This document shows, one piece after another, positions 33,790 to 44,628 of a stretch of 64,000 bases of DNA. The DNA comes from Aurelia coerulea (lineage: Eukaryota > Cnidaria > Scyphozoa > Semaeostomeae > Ulmaridae). A model generated the notes under the pieces. That model saw only the letters and a list, made by a program, of their open reading frames with translations, made no database searches and had not been told where the DNA came from. The stretch lies in assembly GCA_039566865.1 (NCBI GenBank), contig CM076951.1, positions 13,215,484-13,279,483 on the forward strand, read 5' to 3'. Position numbers and translations under genes: made by a program. Position 1 is the first letter of the stretch; every line of letters starts with the position of its first letter.

Positions 33790-35402
33790 GGATTCGTAGC
33801 ACGGCCAGGTGAATTCCGCGGATCCCGCGGATTTCGCGGATGTACAAAAAAATCCGCCGAATACAAAATCCGCGGAATTCATTTTGGCATAAGGGGAAAA
33901 TGAATTCCGCGGACTTCGCGGATTTCAACTTGAAACATTTTCTGAAGAGCTTGTAATATCGAGAAAGCAGAAATTTACGAGTTCTTTCTCTGCTTAAAGG
34001 GAATAGACATAGCTATATCGACAAGCTGCTATAAATAGGCAGAAGAAACGCCCACAAACCCATTGTTTCCTTAGCCACACAATGGAATGGCAGGCATCAA
34101 AGTTGTTGAATACAATAGATTACATTTTTAACTTGGCCCGGGCCAGCTTTTAACTATGTCGATTCTCTTTAATGCCGTGGAAGGGTTTTAAAACTCTGCA
34201 GCTGTAGGCCTGAGTCACAGAGCGGTGTTGAGTATTGCGTTTCCAGTCTTTAAAAGCTAACCAAGGGCAAAAAACATTCTCATTTCAGTATCAAATATTT
34301 AAATAATCGCGTCTTATTTTGTAATTGATCTGTATGGTCGCCATAAATCGATATTAAATGCATCGGTACCAAAACTTACAGTACTTAGGATGAGAGTTGG
34401 AAAAAATCCGCCAAATACAAAATCCGCGGAATTCATTTTGGCATAAGGGGAAAATGAATTCCGCGGACTTCGCGGATTTCAACTTGAAACATTGTCCGAA
34501 GAGCTTATAATATCGAGCAAGCAGTAATTTACGAGTTCTTTCTCTGCTTAATGCCGTGGAAGGGTTTTAAAACTCTGCAGCCGTAGGCCTGAGTCACAGA
34601 GCGGTGTTGAGTATTGCGTGTCGAGTCTTAGCTTTAAAAGCTAACCAAGGGCAAAAAAGATTCTCATTTCAGTAGCAAATATTTAAATAATTGCGTCCTA
34701 TTTTGTAATTGATCTGTATGGTCGCCATAAATCGATATTAAATGCATCGGTACCAAAACTTACAGTACTTAGGATGAGAGTTTGAAAAAATCCGCCGAAT
34801 GCCAAATACAAAATCCGCGGAATTCATTTTGGCATAAGGGGAAAATGAATTCCGCGGACTTCGCGGATTTCAATTTGAAACATTGTCCGAAGAGCTTATA
34901 ATATCGAGAAACCAGTAATTTACGAGTTCTTTCTCTGCTTAATGGCGTGGAATGGTTTTAAAACTCTGCAGCCGTAGGCCTGAGTCACAGGGCGGTGTTG
35001 AGTATTGCGTGTCGATTCTTAGCTTTAAAAGCTAACCAAGGGCAAAAAAAAAATTCTCATTTCAGTATCAAATGTTTAAATAAATAAATAAAAAATGAGA
35101 ATGTTTTTTGCCCTTGGTTAGCTTTTAAAGCTAAGACTGGACACGCAATACTCAACACCGCTCTGTGACTCAGGCCTACGGCTGCAGAGTTTTAAAACCC
35201 TTCCATGGCATTAAGCAGAGAAAGAACTCGTAAATTTCTGCTTTCTCGATATTACAAGCTCTTCAGACAATGTTTCAAGTTGAAATCCGCGAAGTCCGCG
35301 GAATTCATTTTCCCCTTATGCCAAAATGAATTCCGTGGATTTTGTATTCGGCGGATTTCTTTGTACATCCGCGGAATTCACCTGGCCTTCGTAGCACTCC
35401 CT
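33790..35402. repeat. CCGCGGA-rich direct and inverted repeat cluster
   Basis: A unit holding CCGCGGAATTCATTTTGG, CGCGGATTTCAACTTG and CTTTCTCTGCTTAATG begins near 33846, 34404 and 34786 in direct orientation, then recurs inverted at about 35095-35402. The outermost segments (GTAGCACGGCCAGGTGAATTCC at 33797 and its complement at about 35395) pair, so the whole cluster behaves as a foldback element with internal tandem copies. CpG and restriction-like palindromes contrast with AT-rich surroundings. Short ORFs are by-products. Confidence 0.8.
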
Positions 35403-35540
35403 TCTCGGTTGTTTTAATGCCTTATTTGGGGTTCTGGATATTCATATAAAATAGGGCTACACCCAAGGTTTAGTCACAGTTTAGTTCTCATGGCCTGGCA
35501 TCAAAACTGATTTTGTTTGAGCTTTGTTTATCGTATCGGT

Positions 35541-35969
35541 ATGGATTGTAATGCTTCGACCACCGCTATTACCGACGAATCGCAACCAACTGCTTCGCAA
35601 ACTGGCCATGAGGATATTGCTACCACTGGTACTCACCCACAGAAAAGCCTTCCAGCTGACACTGCCTCAACTGAAAGACGTGTACGTCGTTGTGCGGGCT
35701 GCCATGAACCACACGAGTCCCATGGCTGGGGCATTCCAGGGCCTAACTGCGAAGGTCGGGACGACACAATTCCACCTTCGTCTCCATCGGCTGTGCATGA
35801 TCCTCTCACAGATGATGACGCTGATGATTCTGATCCAGAAGACACTGATCCTGCTTTATCAGCAACTGGTTTCGCCTTTCCTGGGCAGCCTCCCGTTCTT
35901 TCCTCCTTGGCAGCAGAGAGGCAAGCGTTAGAACTACAGATCAAGAACATAGTCACAGGAGAAGGATAG
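35541..35969 (+). CDS. zinc-knuckle-like protein, C-terminus overlapped by P-element terminus
   Basis: 142 codons from the ATG at 35541. N-terminal 50 residues are Thr/Ser/Gln-rich; then CAGCHEPHESHG with C further on in GPNC forms a C-x2-C-x2/5-H-x-C pattern that could bind zinc. An acidic stretch DDDADDSDPEDTD follows. The last six codons lie inside the inverted repeat beginning at 35948, so the native 3' end has probably been replaced by the insertion. Family not recognised. Confidence 0.5.
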   Translation: MDCNASTTAITDESQPTASQTGHEDIATTGTHPQKSLPADTASTERRVRRCAGCHEPHESHGWGIPGPNCEGRDDTIPPSSPSAVHDPLTDDDADDSDPEDTDPALSATGFAFPGQPPVLSSLAAERQALELQIKNIVTGEG

Positions 35970-36118
35970 TCGTGAAACGAACAATGACCTATTGTTCTAT
36001 CTTTTTGTTGAGAAATCAAGACTAGTACCCAGTTTTCTACGTGCACACAATTTTCAACATGGCCGCTCTCATAGCCGTGTGCCAGTATCGTTAGTGTGAT
36101 TTTCAGCTTTTTGTGGTA

Positions 36119-37426
36119 ATGCCAGGCGACAATTGTTCAATCTACGGCTGCTCAGTTTCAAGAAGATCGCAATATAAAGGTATATCTCTATTTAAAGTTC
36201 CATCTGGTGAAGGAAATTTTGAAACTAATTGGAGACAGAAGCTGATCGACGCCATCACGAAAGATAGAGTCATTGATGGTCCATTACGAGCACGAATTAA
36301 TAACAAAAAGTTGTTTATTTGTCAGCGTCATTTTGCCGATGACCAGTACCATCGCCACGACAGCAAATGCACATTGATTCCTGGTGCTATTCCTACTTTG
36401 AATCTTCCTATCAAAAGTATCCCCTCTTCATCTTACACAGTCAAACCCCGCAAGTCAGCTGATGCCATCCAGGAAAAGAAATCTTTGCATGCAAGTTTCA
36501 AGCCAATAAATTATCAATCACCGGAATGCTACAAGTCTTTTGATGAATTTTCAGCTCGTGCCAGTGCTCTCAAGCTACCTGGTTGGAATATATCTAATGA
36601 TGTGAGCAACATTGTTTCCTTCTCTTTTGCTGATCAACTTCATATGGTACCCAAATATGAAATTCATGTGGAAGAAGATCTTTCTTTCACTGTTCGTATG
36701 CTGTTGTGGAGTCTTCCTGCTTCTCATGACTTGTATACCTTCAATCAACGTTCTGTAAAAAATATCACAATATCTAACTTGGTGAAATCAGCAACATCTT
36801 TGCAAATTTGTCCTGGTTTACCACATCAGTTTATTGGTGGTTGCATTGAACATGCTGTGCCCAAGTTGTTTTCAATCAATGACAGTACTGCAGAGAATCC
36901 TCTCCACCAAAGCCAATGGTATCGCCCTCCTTCTTGTCTTCTTTTGATTCCTGGATCTTCTGACAAATGTGCAGAATGCATGATTGTTGAATCAAGGGAG
37001 AACGTGAGTTTGAAAAGGAAAAGGGACAATTTGAATGTTCCAGCTAAATTAAAAGCTCCCATTTCTTTAACATCCCCAGAGCGTGTAAAACTTACCCTTC
37101 AAAATTATTGTCTTGAAAACAAGCAATTGAAAGATGAAATAATTATAATGCAAGAAGAAATTTCTCAGATTTCTCTGAACGTTGACAGCACTCTTGGAGA
37201 TGATTTCATTTCCATCATGTCTGGTGCTGATAAAAGCAAAAGTCCTCCTTTCATGAAACTCTTCTGGGAAGAACAACAAAAGTATCTCTCTGCTTCCAAA
37301 ACCAATGTAAGATATCATCCCATGATCATCCGATACTGTTTGGGTTTGGCCGCTAAATCTCCAGCCATTGATGATGAGATTCGTTTTAATGAAAAAAACA
37401 AACAGTGGGTTTGTGGTATTGCCTAG
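36119..37426 (+). pseudogene. P-element-type transposase, N-terminal part (THAP domain)
   Basis: ATG at 36119 gives 435 codons. Residues 1-85 are a THAP zinc-binding domain: C-x4-C at the start (NCSIYGC), then CQRHF as the C-x2-H pair, with a W in between and P in the AIPTLNLP end. The middle region includes a Leu/charged helix (residues about 325-355, ENKQLKDEIIIMQEEISQI), as in THAP9 and the Drosophila P transposase leucine zipper. The frame ends at 37426 just as the catalytic domain begins; homology continues in another frame from 37368. Starts less than 200 bp inside the left terminal repeat, as expected for a self-mobilising element. Confidence 0.85.
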
Positions 37427-38047
37427 TCGCAGACGTCTCCGTGACTATAAAAAAAATATACGCCCAAAGGAAGGTTTCAAAAAAGATGTCATCCAAGAGT
37501 TATGCTCTATCGTGGCTCAGTTCCAGGATATTGAAAAATATGGTATCTTGCTTTTGGATGAGATGAAAATCAAAGAAGATCTTGTTTGGGACAAGCATAC
37601 TGGGACCTTATTGGTTTTGTTGATTTGGGTGATCCAGAGCTTAACTTTGCCACATTGAAGAAGTCAAGTGAATTGGCATCACATGTCTTGGTTTTCCTGT
37701 TGAGAAGTATTGTCAATCCTCTCAAATTCTCTTTTGCAAATTTTGCTACAACAAATGTAAAATCTACTCAACTTTTTCCATTATTTTGGAAAGCAGTTGG
37801 AATCTTGGAAGACAAATGTGGTATCAAAGTTGTTGGTGTTACCAGTGATGGAGCATCTGCCAACCGAAGCATGTATCGTATGCATTTGAATATGACCCGT
37901 GTGGAGGATATCAATGATGTAGATGTTGTCTACCGCACCAGCAATGGAGACATTGAGTTTATCAGAATGCACATCACACCTGGCAGGGGACCTCTTGGGA
38001 ATTTATATCGAGTCAGGTTGGTTTCTGCTGGGTTCAGGTGGATTTAG
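37368..38047 (+). pseudogene. P-element-type transposase catalytic region, frameshifted and truncated
   Basis: Two overlapping frames (37368-37658 and 37586-38047) continue the THAP transposase. Recognisable landmarks are PSRRRLRDYKKNIRPK, the first catalytic Asp in LLLDEMKIKEDLVWDKHTG (codon 37557-37559), LASHVLVFLLRSIVNP, and the second Asp in VTSDGASANR (codon 37847-37849), as in THAP9. Frameshifts lie near 37410 and 37600. Coding stops near 37990 in a GGTTCAGGTGG minisatellite, so the GTP-binding insertion and third catalytic acid are missing. Not functional. Confidence 0.85.
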
Positions 38048-38107
38048 CTGGGTTCAGGTGGGTTCAGATGGATTCAGGTGGGTTCAGATGGATTCAGCTG
38101 GGTTTAA
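38025..38107 (+). repeat. GGTTCAGGTGG minisatellite
   Basis: About six to seven units of GGGTTCAG(G/A)TGG(A/G)TTCAG type directly after the truncated transposase homology. It marks or caused the deletion of the C-terminal coding region. Confidence 0.8.
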
Positions 38108-38746
38108 CTTATATACTTTACGAACAAGGCCCAAAAACCATAGTCACAAGTTATTTGCAAAAATTTGGTACTTCACAGTTTGCAAAAATAAGTATTGGTA
38201 TTTTGGCCCTGAGCCTTGTTGGGAAATATAAACTTTTGAGTTCTTGACACCAGCTTTTTATCAGAAAGCCAAGAATTCAGTTTTGTTTTCAAGGGCAAAA
38301 CTAAAATACCTGGTAAGGCTGGAGCTTTTTCAAGAACTCAAGAGGGTATAGACTAAACAAGGACCAGGGCAGCAAATTACTTATCTCAGGAGATATGGTG
38401 ATTCATATTTTGTATATAATCAGTATTTGGTTGATGATAATTATATTTTTGTATATAATGTACTGTAATCGGTCACTGCGGGAGGCCCAAGGCCTTAGGA
38501 ATTATTCCTGTGCATTTCTGCAGAGCACTAGCTTTGTACCTAGTTAGGTAACCAGAAATTTATTTTTCTCGAATTAAAAAAGCCTTAAAATTCCTGATGA
38601 CCTGCTAGTCTAGTGTTGCAACAACACACCAAAGGGGGTACAGTGCGTACATTACTTATACAAAAATAAAATCATCATCATCATATCCAACCAAATTAGA
38701 AAAAGACACTTGACAGTATTATAAGGATATTTAGCTTAGGCATTTT

Positions 38747-39952
38747 TCAATGTCCTTGGTCCAGACTGCCAGTTGCTTTCTTTATTTCTGTACGAAGTGA
38801 TCTTGCTTTCTTCTTTTTTGATTGGATATTGTGTACTTCACACTGATCTTTAACATATGAGAATGTTCGGACGCGGACGTACAACATTATCAGATGTTCC
38901 AGCAAATTGAGTGCCACTTCCCTGCTGACTTTATCTGAAGCTTGATTGCAAAGCCGTTTATAATTAGCTAGGACAATCGGATTTCCCAGTAAGTCTGATA
39001 CCAACTGTTTACTGTCAATTTTTTTGCTTATTTTACTTGTGAACTGCCGAAATTTTGTTTCCACAAGAGAAAAAATTTCAAATACTTCAGATGAAACAGT
39101 CCAAAGCCCTCCTCTATCCTTTGCATTTGTGAATTTATTCCTTTCAGATGAGGAGCTGCTTTCCAAAGCTGATTTTCCAGCAAGCAAAATGCTCACACTC
39201 TGAAGTCCAAGCATACTTCTGGCAGGTTTTGATCTCCTGATGCGCCGATAAACAGTACCAAAAACATAGCCACTCAGATACTGTATAAGGTTAACTTCTT
39301 TAGGTGAAAAGGAAATAGGACCACTGAAAGCAACATTTCCTTCCTTGACAGTTGCACCAGTTAGATGTGCCAAGACATGATTGGCAATTTCAAATCCCAA
39401 GATGATTGAGCCTCTCCGAGAAAGATTCTTGAAAACAATCTCCTCAGAGGACACACACTTGTAAAATTCTGGGTAGAACTTCTCAGCATTCCCCTTAAAA
39501 CTGCCTATCACATCTCTTACATACTGGTAGGACGAGGCTGCAGCATCGAAATCGACTATATAGTTGGAGAACTCAGCGCGTAATTTATCTGAATAACATT
39601 CATCAGAAGCCAATTTAGCAACGCTGGTTTCCATAAATTTCTTGAAAGATAGTGGATGGAGCATTTGTTCTGGTGTTTTTCGTTTGAAAGGAACAGGAGC
39701 CTCGACATCTCGCTGAACATGAGCTGCATTTGTGTGCCGGGTCAATCCTCGCTTCGTTTTGCATACTTTATCACACTTACCGCATGAAAATCCTTCAGCA
39801 GGAGCAACAGACTCAATTTCTTCAAGAAGGATATTCAAGTCTGCATCAAAATCAATATTTTCCGCAGGTAAATCTTCGCCAAGAAGTGCTAAAACGGCAT
39901 CCAAATCATCACCGAAGAGAAAATCACTGTCATTCCCACTAGCAGACGCCAT
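38747..39952 (-). CDS. C2H2 zinc-finger protein carried in P-element-like transposon
   Basis: Intact 401-residue ORF from the ATG at 39952. Residues 1-50 are acidic; residues 55-80 form one C2H2 finger (FSCGKCDKVCKTKRGLTRHTNAAH). Residues 215-235 read LIQYLSGYVFGTVYRRIRR, and later segments RGGLWTVSSEVFEIFSLVE and LLEHLIMLYVRVRTF resemble C-terminal parts of THAP/P-type and other cut-and-paste transposases (a 'YxxGYV' strand, 'GGLxxPS', 'RxF' motifs). That comparison is by eye. Its start codon lies inside the right inverted-repeat zone, so its promoter is the terminal repeat. It could be an accessory or regulatory protein, or a split transposase part. Confidence 0.75.
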   Translation of the reverse strand: MASASGNDSDFLFGDDLDAVLALLGEDLPAENIDFDADLNILLEEIESVAPAEGFSCGKCDKVCKTKRGLTRHTNAAHVQRDVEAPVPFKRKTPEQMLHPLSFKKFMETSVAKLASDECYSDKLRAEFSNYIVDFDAAASSYQYVRDVIGSFKGNAEKFYPEFYKCVSSEEIVFKNLSRRGSIILGFEIANHVLAHLTGATVKEGNVAFSGPISFSPKEVNLIQYLSGYVFGTVYRRIRRSKPARSMLGLQSVSILLAGKSALESSSSSERNKFTNAKDRGGLWTVSSEVFEIFSLVETKFRQFTSKISKKIDSKQLVSDLLGNPIVLANYKRLCNQASDKVSREVALNLLEHLIMLYVRVRTFSYVKDQCEVHNIQSKKKKARSLRTEIKKATGSLDQGH

Positions 39953-40075
39953 GTTTTGGATTTTGTGTGCACGTAGGAAACTGGGAACGAGCGCGTATCA
40001 ACATCGGAGAGCGAACAATAGCTGAATTCAATAGCCTTTTGTTCGTTTCACGACTATCCTTCTCCTGTGACTATG

Positions 40076-41850
40076 CTTAGACTCATCCGAATTCAATACA
40101 ACTTGGCACAGTTATAGAACAGGTATCCTCAGAGTGTTTTTCATTGAAAAAGCTCGAAAAAACTTGAAAAAATTGCTAATTAGTCCAAAATGGCGGCCAA
40201 AATGACGTCATTATCAAAAAATGCTGACATCATGTAATTCCAGAAATTCCGGTATCAAATTGAAGCCCTTTATTTGCTGATTCATTTGCTGTATAATACT
40301 TCATAATTCAATCAAATAATTCCATTGAAATCGTTGAAAACAATGATTCTGCTAGTATCTCCTTCCAAGTATGGGCATGTTACATGACCTGTGAGTCCTA
40401 TTGTTCAAAAATTTTTCCACCAAAATGTGGCTAATAGATAATTAGTAAAAGTCAGGGAGGCTGGGGGACATAGCAAATCCAACCCCCCCCCCCATGCGGA
40501 TTAGGGTTAACTTGTTTTTCATGAAATAATCATATATTTTCAACAACCAGCACACCATTATGTTCCAAATTTAGTGCTCTACACAATTACACATAGAAAA
40601 TATCCATAGAGGGTACTTGGTGTTTGTCAGCTTTGTATGGATGGATTACGACCATCTTGTTTTTGCAAAATTTCCATTACAGGTCCAACCAACTCATTTT
40701 CAATGCTAGTTTTGCTGGGAAACATGAGGTTAAAAAGATTTCCTTCAACTAAGTAGCAGTGGTTTTTTCCAATTGTCTCACTGTTACCATGGCAACAAAT
40801 TTCTAAATTTAGAAACAAATTCCATTTTTGAAATCAGCATCCTCAGTTTAGCATTGGAGCCAATTATTGCCTAGATAACATGTATAATAGCAAAAATAAA
40901 TTTTCGACTAGACTCATACCTTAAGGAGGGATGCAGGCCTTCCTTTTTTGGCCATCATCTGCTCAAGAATGTTGTGGACCTCCCTTTTTATCTATTTTAT
41001 GCGGATAATAGGTCCACTGTAGGAGCCGAGGTCCGCTCCCTCACAGATGTAGTCCACATCCACCTGAAAAGACGATATGCAAATTCTCTTAACCAGCTAA
41101 GTCTGTCAATAATCCTAAATATCAATCATTATCGCAAAAATTGTATCAAGTTAGCAATAAGCAACCGGTCTATAACTTAAATTTGTTCAAGAGGAAGCTT
41201 TGTGGTAAATGCTACGATGATTTTCTCAACACCTGACTCTTTTACTTTCATTTCTTGCATGGCTTTATTGCCTTCGGTGTGATACCTGGAGCTTCTGCAT
41301 TTTTTGCTAAGTGTCTATATCTGGCAATTCCTGGATGGGATCAAAACTAAAGACATCATTGTTCACGATTGCATTTTCGATCAAACAAAACGCTTATTTA
41401 ATTGACAGACCAACAGGGGAGAACTTGGTTCTGAGTTCATCAGCAATTTTGTTTATCTTTGAAAAAGCCAATAATAGTGTTTCATTTAACCATCAGAACA
41501 ATACTGGCACTGACGTCACATACAAGCAACAGGAATGTAAACAAATCTCCTTGCAGTTTCTTGCAGGAAAACCATCAACTTTACAATTGATGAGATGCAT
41601 TACATTTCGCCCCATGCCTGTGTGTACATAGAACAATGGGAAGGAGATTCCGGGGATTCTTTGATTGAACTGAATTCACACCTTAACCTGTTTTGGAGGT
41701 GAATTTGAGAAAAAATACATATTTCATCATGTCCTTAGCCTGTTAACCAGACCCAATTTAAAATGAAATAGTTGTCTGTTAAATATTGACTCAAATCGTG
41801 TCCAAAGCCTCTTTTTCAAGAAGGATGTTTTTCAAATTTTGTGGAAAATG
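40076..41850. other. gene-poor interval with a TTAA-ended MITE
   Basis: About 40190-40510 is the third TTAA MITE copy: TGACGTCA at 40203-40210, diverged TGACATCA at 40225-40232, AAAAGTCAGGGAG, a C-tract and TAGGGTTAA at the end. The remainder has short ORFs (40974-41180, 41311-41631 plus) without domains. Confidence 0.5.
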
Positions 41851-42400
41851 TACCGGGTGTCCCAAAAATGTATACAGATTTGCTTGACTCCAGTGATGTA
41901 AATTTAGCTTTAATCAATGGCTAATAACTCTCAAAATGTTCCCCGATAGTTAACTTGAACAAAGATACCTCGTTTGCTGGTATTGGTGCTTTGAGAGCAG
42001 ATATATCAGTCTTGAAAGCTCAAATTTGCCTCCTCCTGCAAACCTTTTGGCCTAAGCAAATTCCTGAACCACATCGAAATTAAGAACTGAAATTAATGAA
42101 AAATTGAGAAACTTCCCAATAGGTGACTGTGGGGTGCCTTCTGGAAAACAGAATAACACAAGATCTAATGTTGTTCAAATTTTATCAAGGCTATCATAGA
42201 TTTATACACGGTGCCTTAAAAAATTGCTTAGGCAAAATGGCTAAAGCTCTGGTTTGCAGGAGGAGGCAAATTTGAACTTTTAGGATCTACATGTTTGGTC
42301 TCAAAGTACCAATATCAACGCTTGAAAACAATGAGTTGCCATATAGATCATATCTTGAAGAAGTTTTAATCTAAACAACCTTTTGGCAGGATACATACCA
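41851..42400. mobile_element. mariner-end element, right end degraded
   Basis: TACCGGGTGTCCCAAAAATG at 41851 is a family terminus, and GGAGGAGGCAAATTTG at 42258 pairs with CAAATTTGCCTCCTCC at 42023. No matching CACCCGGTA is found near 42400, so the right terminus has been lost or diverged. Confidence 0.5.
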
Positions 42401-43754
42401 TTGAAGGCAGCATTTAATTTATCTTGCACTCTCTGCCTCATATTTTCCCACGTGTCCTTTGATCTTTCTTTGGCTGAAACTAAAGGGCAAAGGAATTAAA
42501 CACTGTTTCGTTGGCTGCCTGTTTTATAAGCTATTTACCTTTTCAATCCATAATTTTCAGGTACAATTTCTTGTCTTGCCTCCATTTCACCTGCTTCACA
42601 TTTCATCTTGTATTAAAACTACTTTAGACTGACAATGATAATGCTATTAGAGCTTGCAGGCAGAATATATACCGGGTGAGCCAGAAAAAAGATCCCACTT
42701 TTGAAAATTCATAGCATCAAGAGTACTAAATGGATTGGAGTGAATCAATATTTGCTTCACAGCCAAAATATCGAAGTATTTTTGTGATTTTTCTCGCGTT
42801 CTTAAGAGCATTGGAAAAATTGCTAAATTTAAGCTTACAAAAACTTGATGGTTGCAAAATGACTGAAAGAGGCCTAAAATGCTTGATCAAATCATAAAGG
42901 ACTCCTCGCTCAGAACAACAGAGAAAATGCAATTTCTCATGGGTGAGAGATATCGTCTGCACATCTATTGCCATGGGATTGAAAATCTTTAGTATCTGTT
43001 TGAGAATCAATTTCTTGTAACTCTTGCGACGGGTGTAATTTACGGAATCCGGAACTACGGAATTTGGGAATCCGGAATCACGGAACTATGGAATTACGGA
43101 ATTCGGAGCTGCGGAATTACGGAACTGGGTCACAGGTATAAATTGCGGATCACAAATGCTCTATATAGTTTATTGGCCAATGCTGAATATTTCTCAAGAT
43201 ATGATTAGTTAGGGGAACATTAAATTTTTGTCGTTTTCAATTTTTAGAGGTATAATTAGGTTAATTGAAATTTTCTTGAAACTGAAGTGATAAAAAAACA
43301 TCAATCAAATTTCTATTAAATGTTTTTTGGTCATTTAGGATTTAGAAATCGATTAATTGTACATCAGTTGCATTGTAACTGCACGAGCACTGGTTCTGTC
43401 ATCCCTAATGCCACCACCAATGTTTCTAACATTCATGAAACTATCTACCAGCCCGGCATCTTGGTTTATTATTAAAGATTAGTTTACTGTAGCACCATTT
43501 CTTCTTTCTGGACTTTCGAAAATTGAGCATACTGTTTTAAGCTGTTTCTTATGTACGAAAAATGTGTGCTGAAGTTACTTTCGAATCTAGAAATCTCAAG
43601 TTTGAGTGTTTTATATTTTGATAAATGTGTTTTACTTTATTGTAAGCATTCAAGTTCCATTGCTGTGACCAATTAACATTCCTGTGGCACACACTGCGAT
43701 CTAGAATGGGTAAAGGTCACATTGCTGAATAGGATAAACTGGAAACTTTGTCCA

Positions 43755-44280
43755 AAATGAGCATAGGTTCCAAATCTTTAACTCAGCGTAAAAAGGTGGG
43801 TGTAAAATTCAATGATTGAATTGGCTTGAAGGAAACTTTAGATACATATCTATAATTCTACCGTTGGACTTTGCAGAAATCTTGAATATTTTTCGAAATT
43901 ACAGCGTATTTCATATTCCAACTCATTTCAGGATGTGACATCATCAATTTTCTAAATCATAAACCAGAAGAGTGGCAGACTTTTGCTTGATACCATATTG
44001 TAGGCATTCATAAACTATGGTTTTCTTCGAAATTAATTCTTGTTGCGTCAAAAAGTTTAGAAAATACGATGGTTTCAAGTTTTTTTGAAAATGTTTCTTG
44101 AATTCTTGAAAAAGAAGAACAATATTCTAATTCTGAAAATATTGAAAATTTCAGAAAAGTCCAACGGTAGAATTATAGACAAATAGCTAAAGTTTCTTTG
44201 AAGTAAATCAGTTCAAAGAAATGGGTCACTCAATTTTACACCAGCCTTTTTAAAGATTTGGAACCTATGCTTCCAAAATG
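43755..44280. mobile_element. nested inverted-repeat element in foldback core
   Basis: GCATAGGTTCCAAATCTTTAAC near 43761 pairs with the complement at about 44270, and TCTACCGTTGGACTTT pairs with its complement near 44160. Related arms occur at 32505-32695 and 47371-47870, so this is a dispersed family nested inside the larger element. Confidence 0.75.
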
Positions 44281-44367
44281 CACTTTCTAGACCACCCAAT
44301 CATCAAGAATGTTGTAATCATGATCCAGAGCTTGCTAGAAGTATTTAGAATACTGTTTTAACAAATG

Positions 44368-44628
44368 ACTTGGGGACCTACCTATAAACGTAGATTACAA
44401 CAGGGTAACAAAAGAAACAACTTAACGAGGGCTAGCTAATACATATGCTCCCAACTGAACTGGCTCCTGTATTAAGTCCATCTTTATCTCACCATTGCTT
44501 CTCTTTGCGTTTCCGGCCCACCCGCTTTTTATAGATCAGTTGGGAACATATGTATTAGCTAGCCCTCGTTAAGTTGTTTCTTTTGTTACCCTATTGTAAT
44601 CTACGTTTATAGGTAGGTCCCCAAATCA
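44368..44628. repeat. 260-bp hairpin
   Basis: ACCTACCTATAAACGTAG at 44377 and its reverse complement at about 44620 lie at the edges of arms about 85 bp long and nearly perfect (CTTAACGAGGGCTAGCTAAT in both). The short spacer around 44470-44530 makes it a strong foldback in single strands. Confidence 0.85.

Larger units (their letters stand above)
35948..40075. mobile_element. P-element-like transposon with terminal inverted repeats
   Basis: CATAGTCACAGGAGAAGG at 35948 and its reverse complement ending at 40075 form terminal repeats. Similarity continues inward (GATAGTCGTGAAACGAACAA, then GTGCACACAA and CATGGC or CATG) to about 36065 and 39950. Inside are a THAP/P-type transposase (plus strand) and a convergent C2H2 gene (minus strand). 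Flanking 8-mers ATCAAGAA and CTTAGACT do not match, so no target duplication is visible. Confidence 0.75.

Noticed and set aside
35633..36046. Minus-strand ORF across the zinc-knuckle-like gene
   Set aside because: Antisense of the acidic/Ser-rich region; the plus strand has the ATG and the Cys/His pattern.
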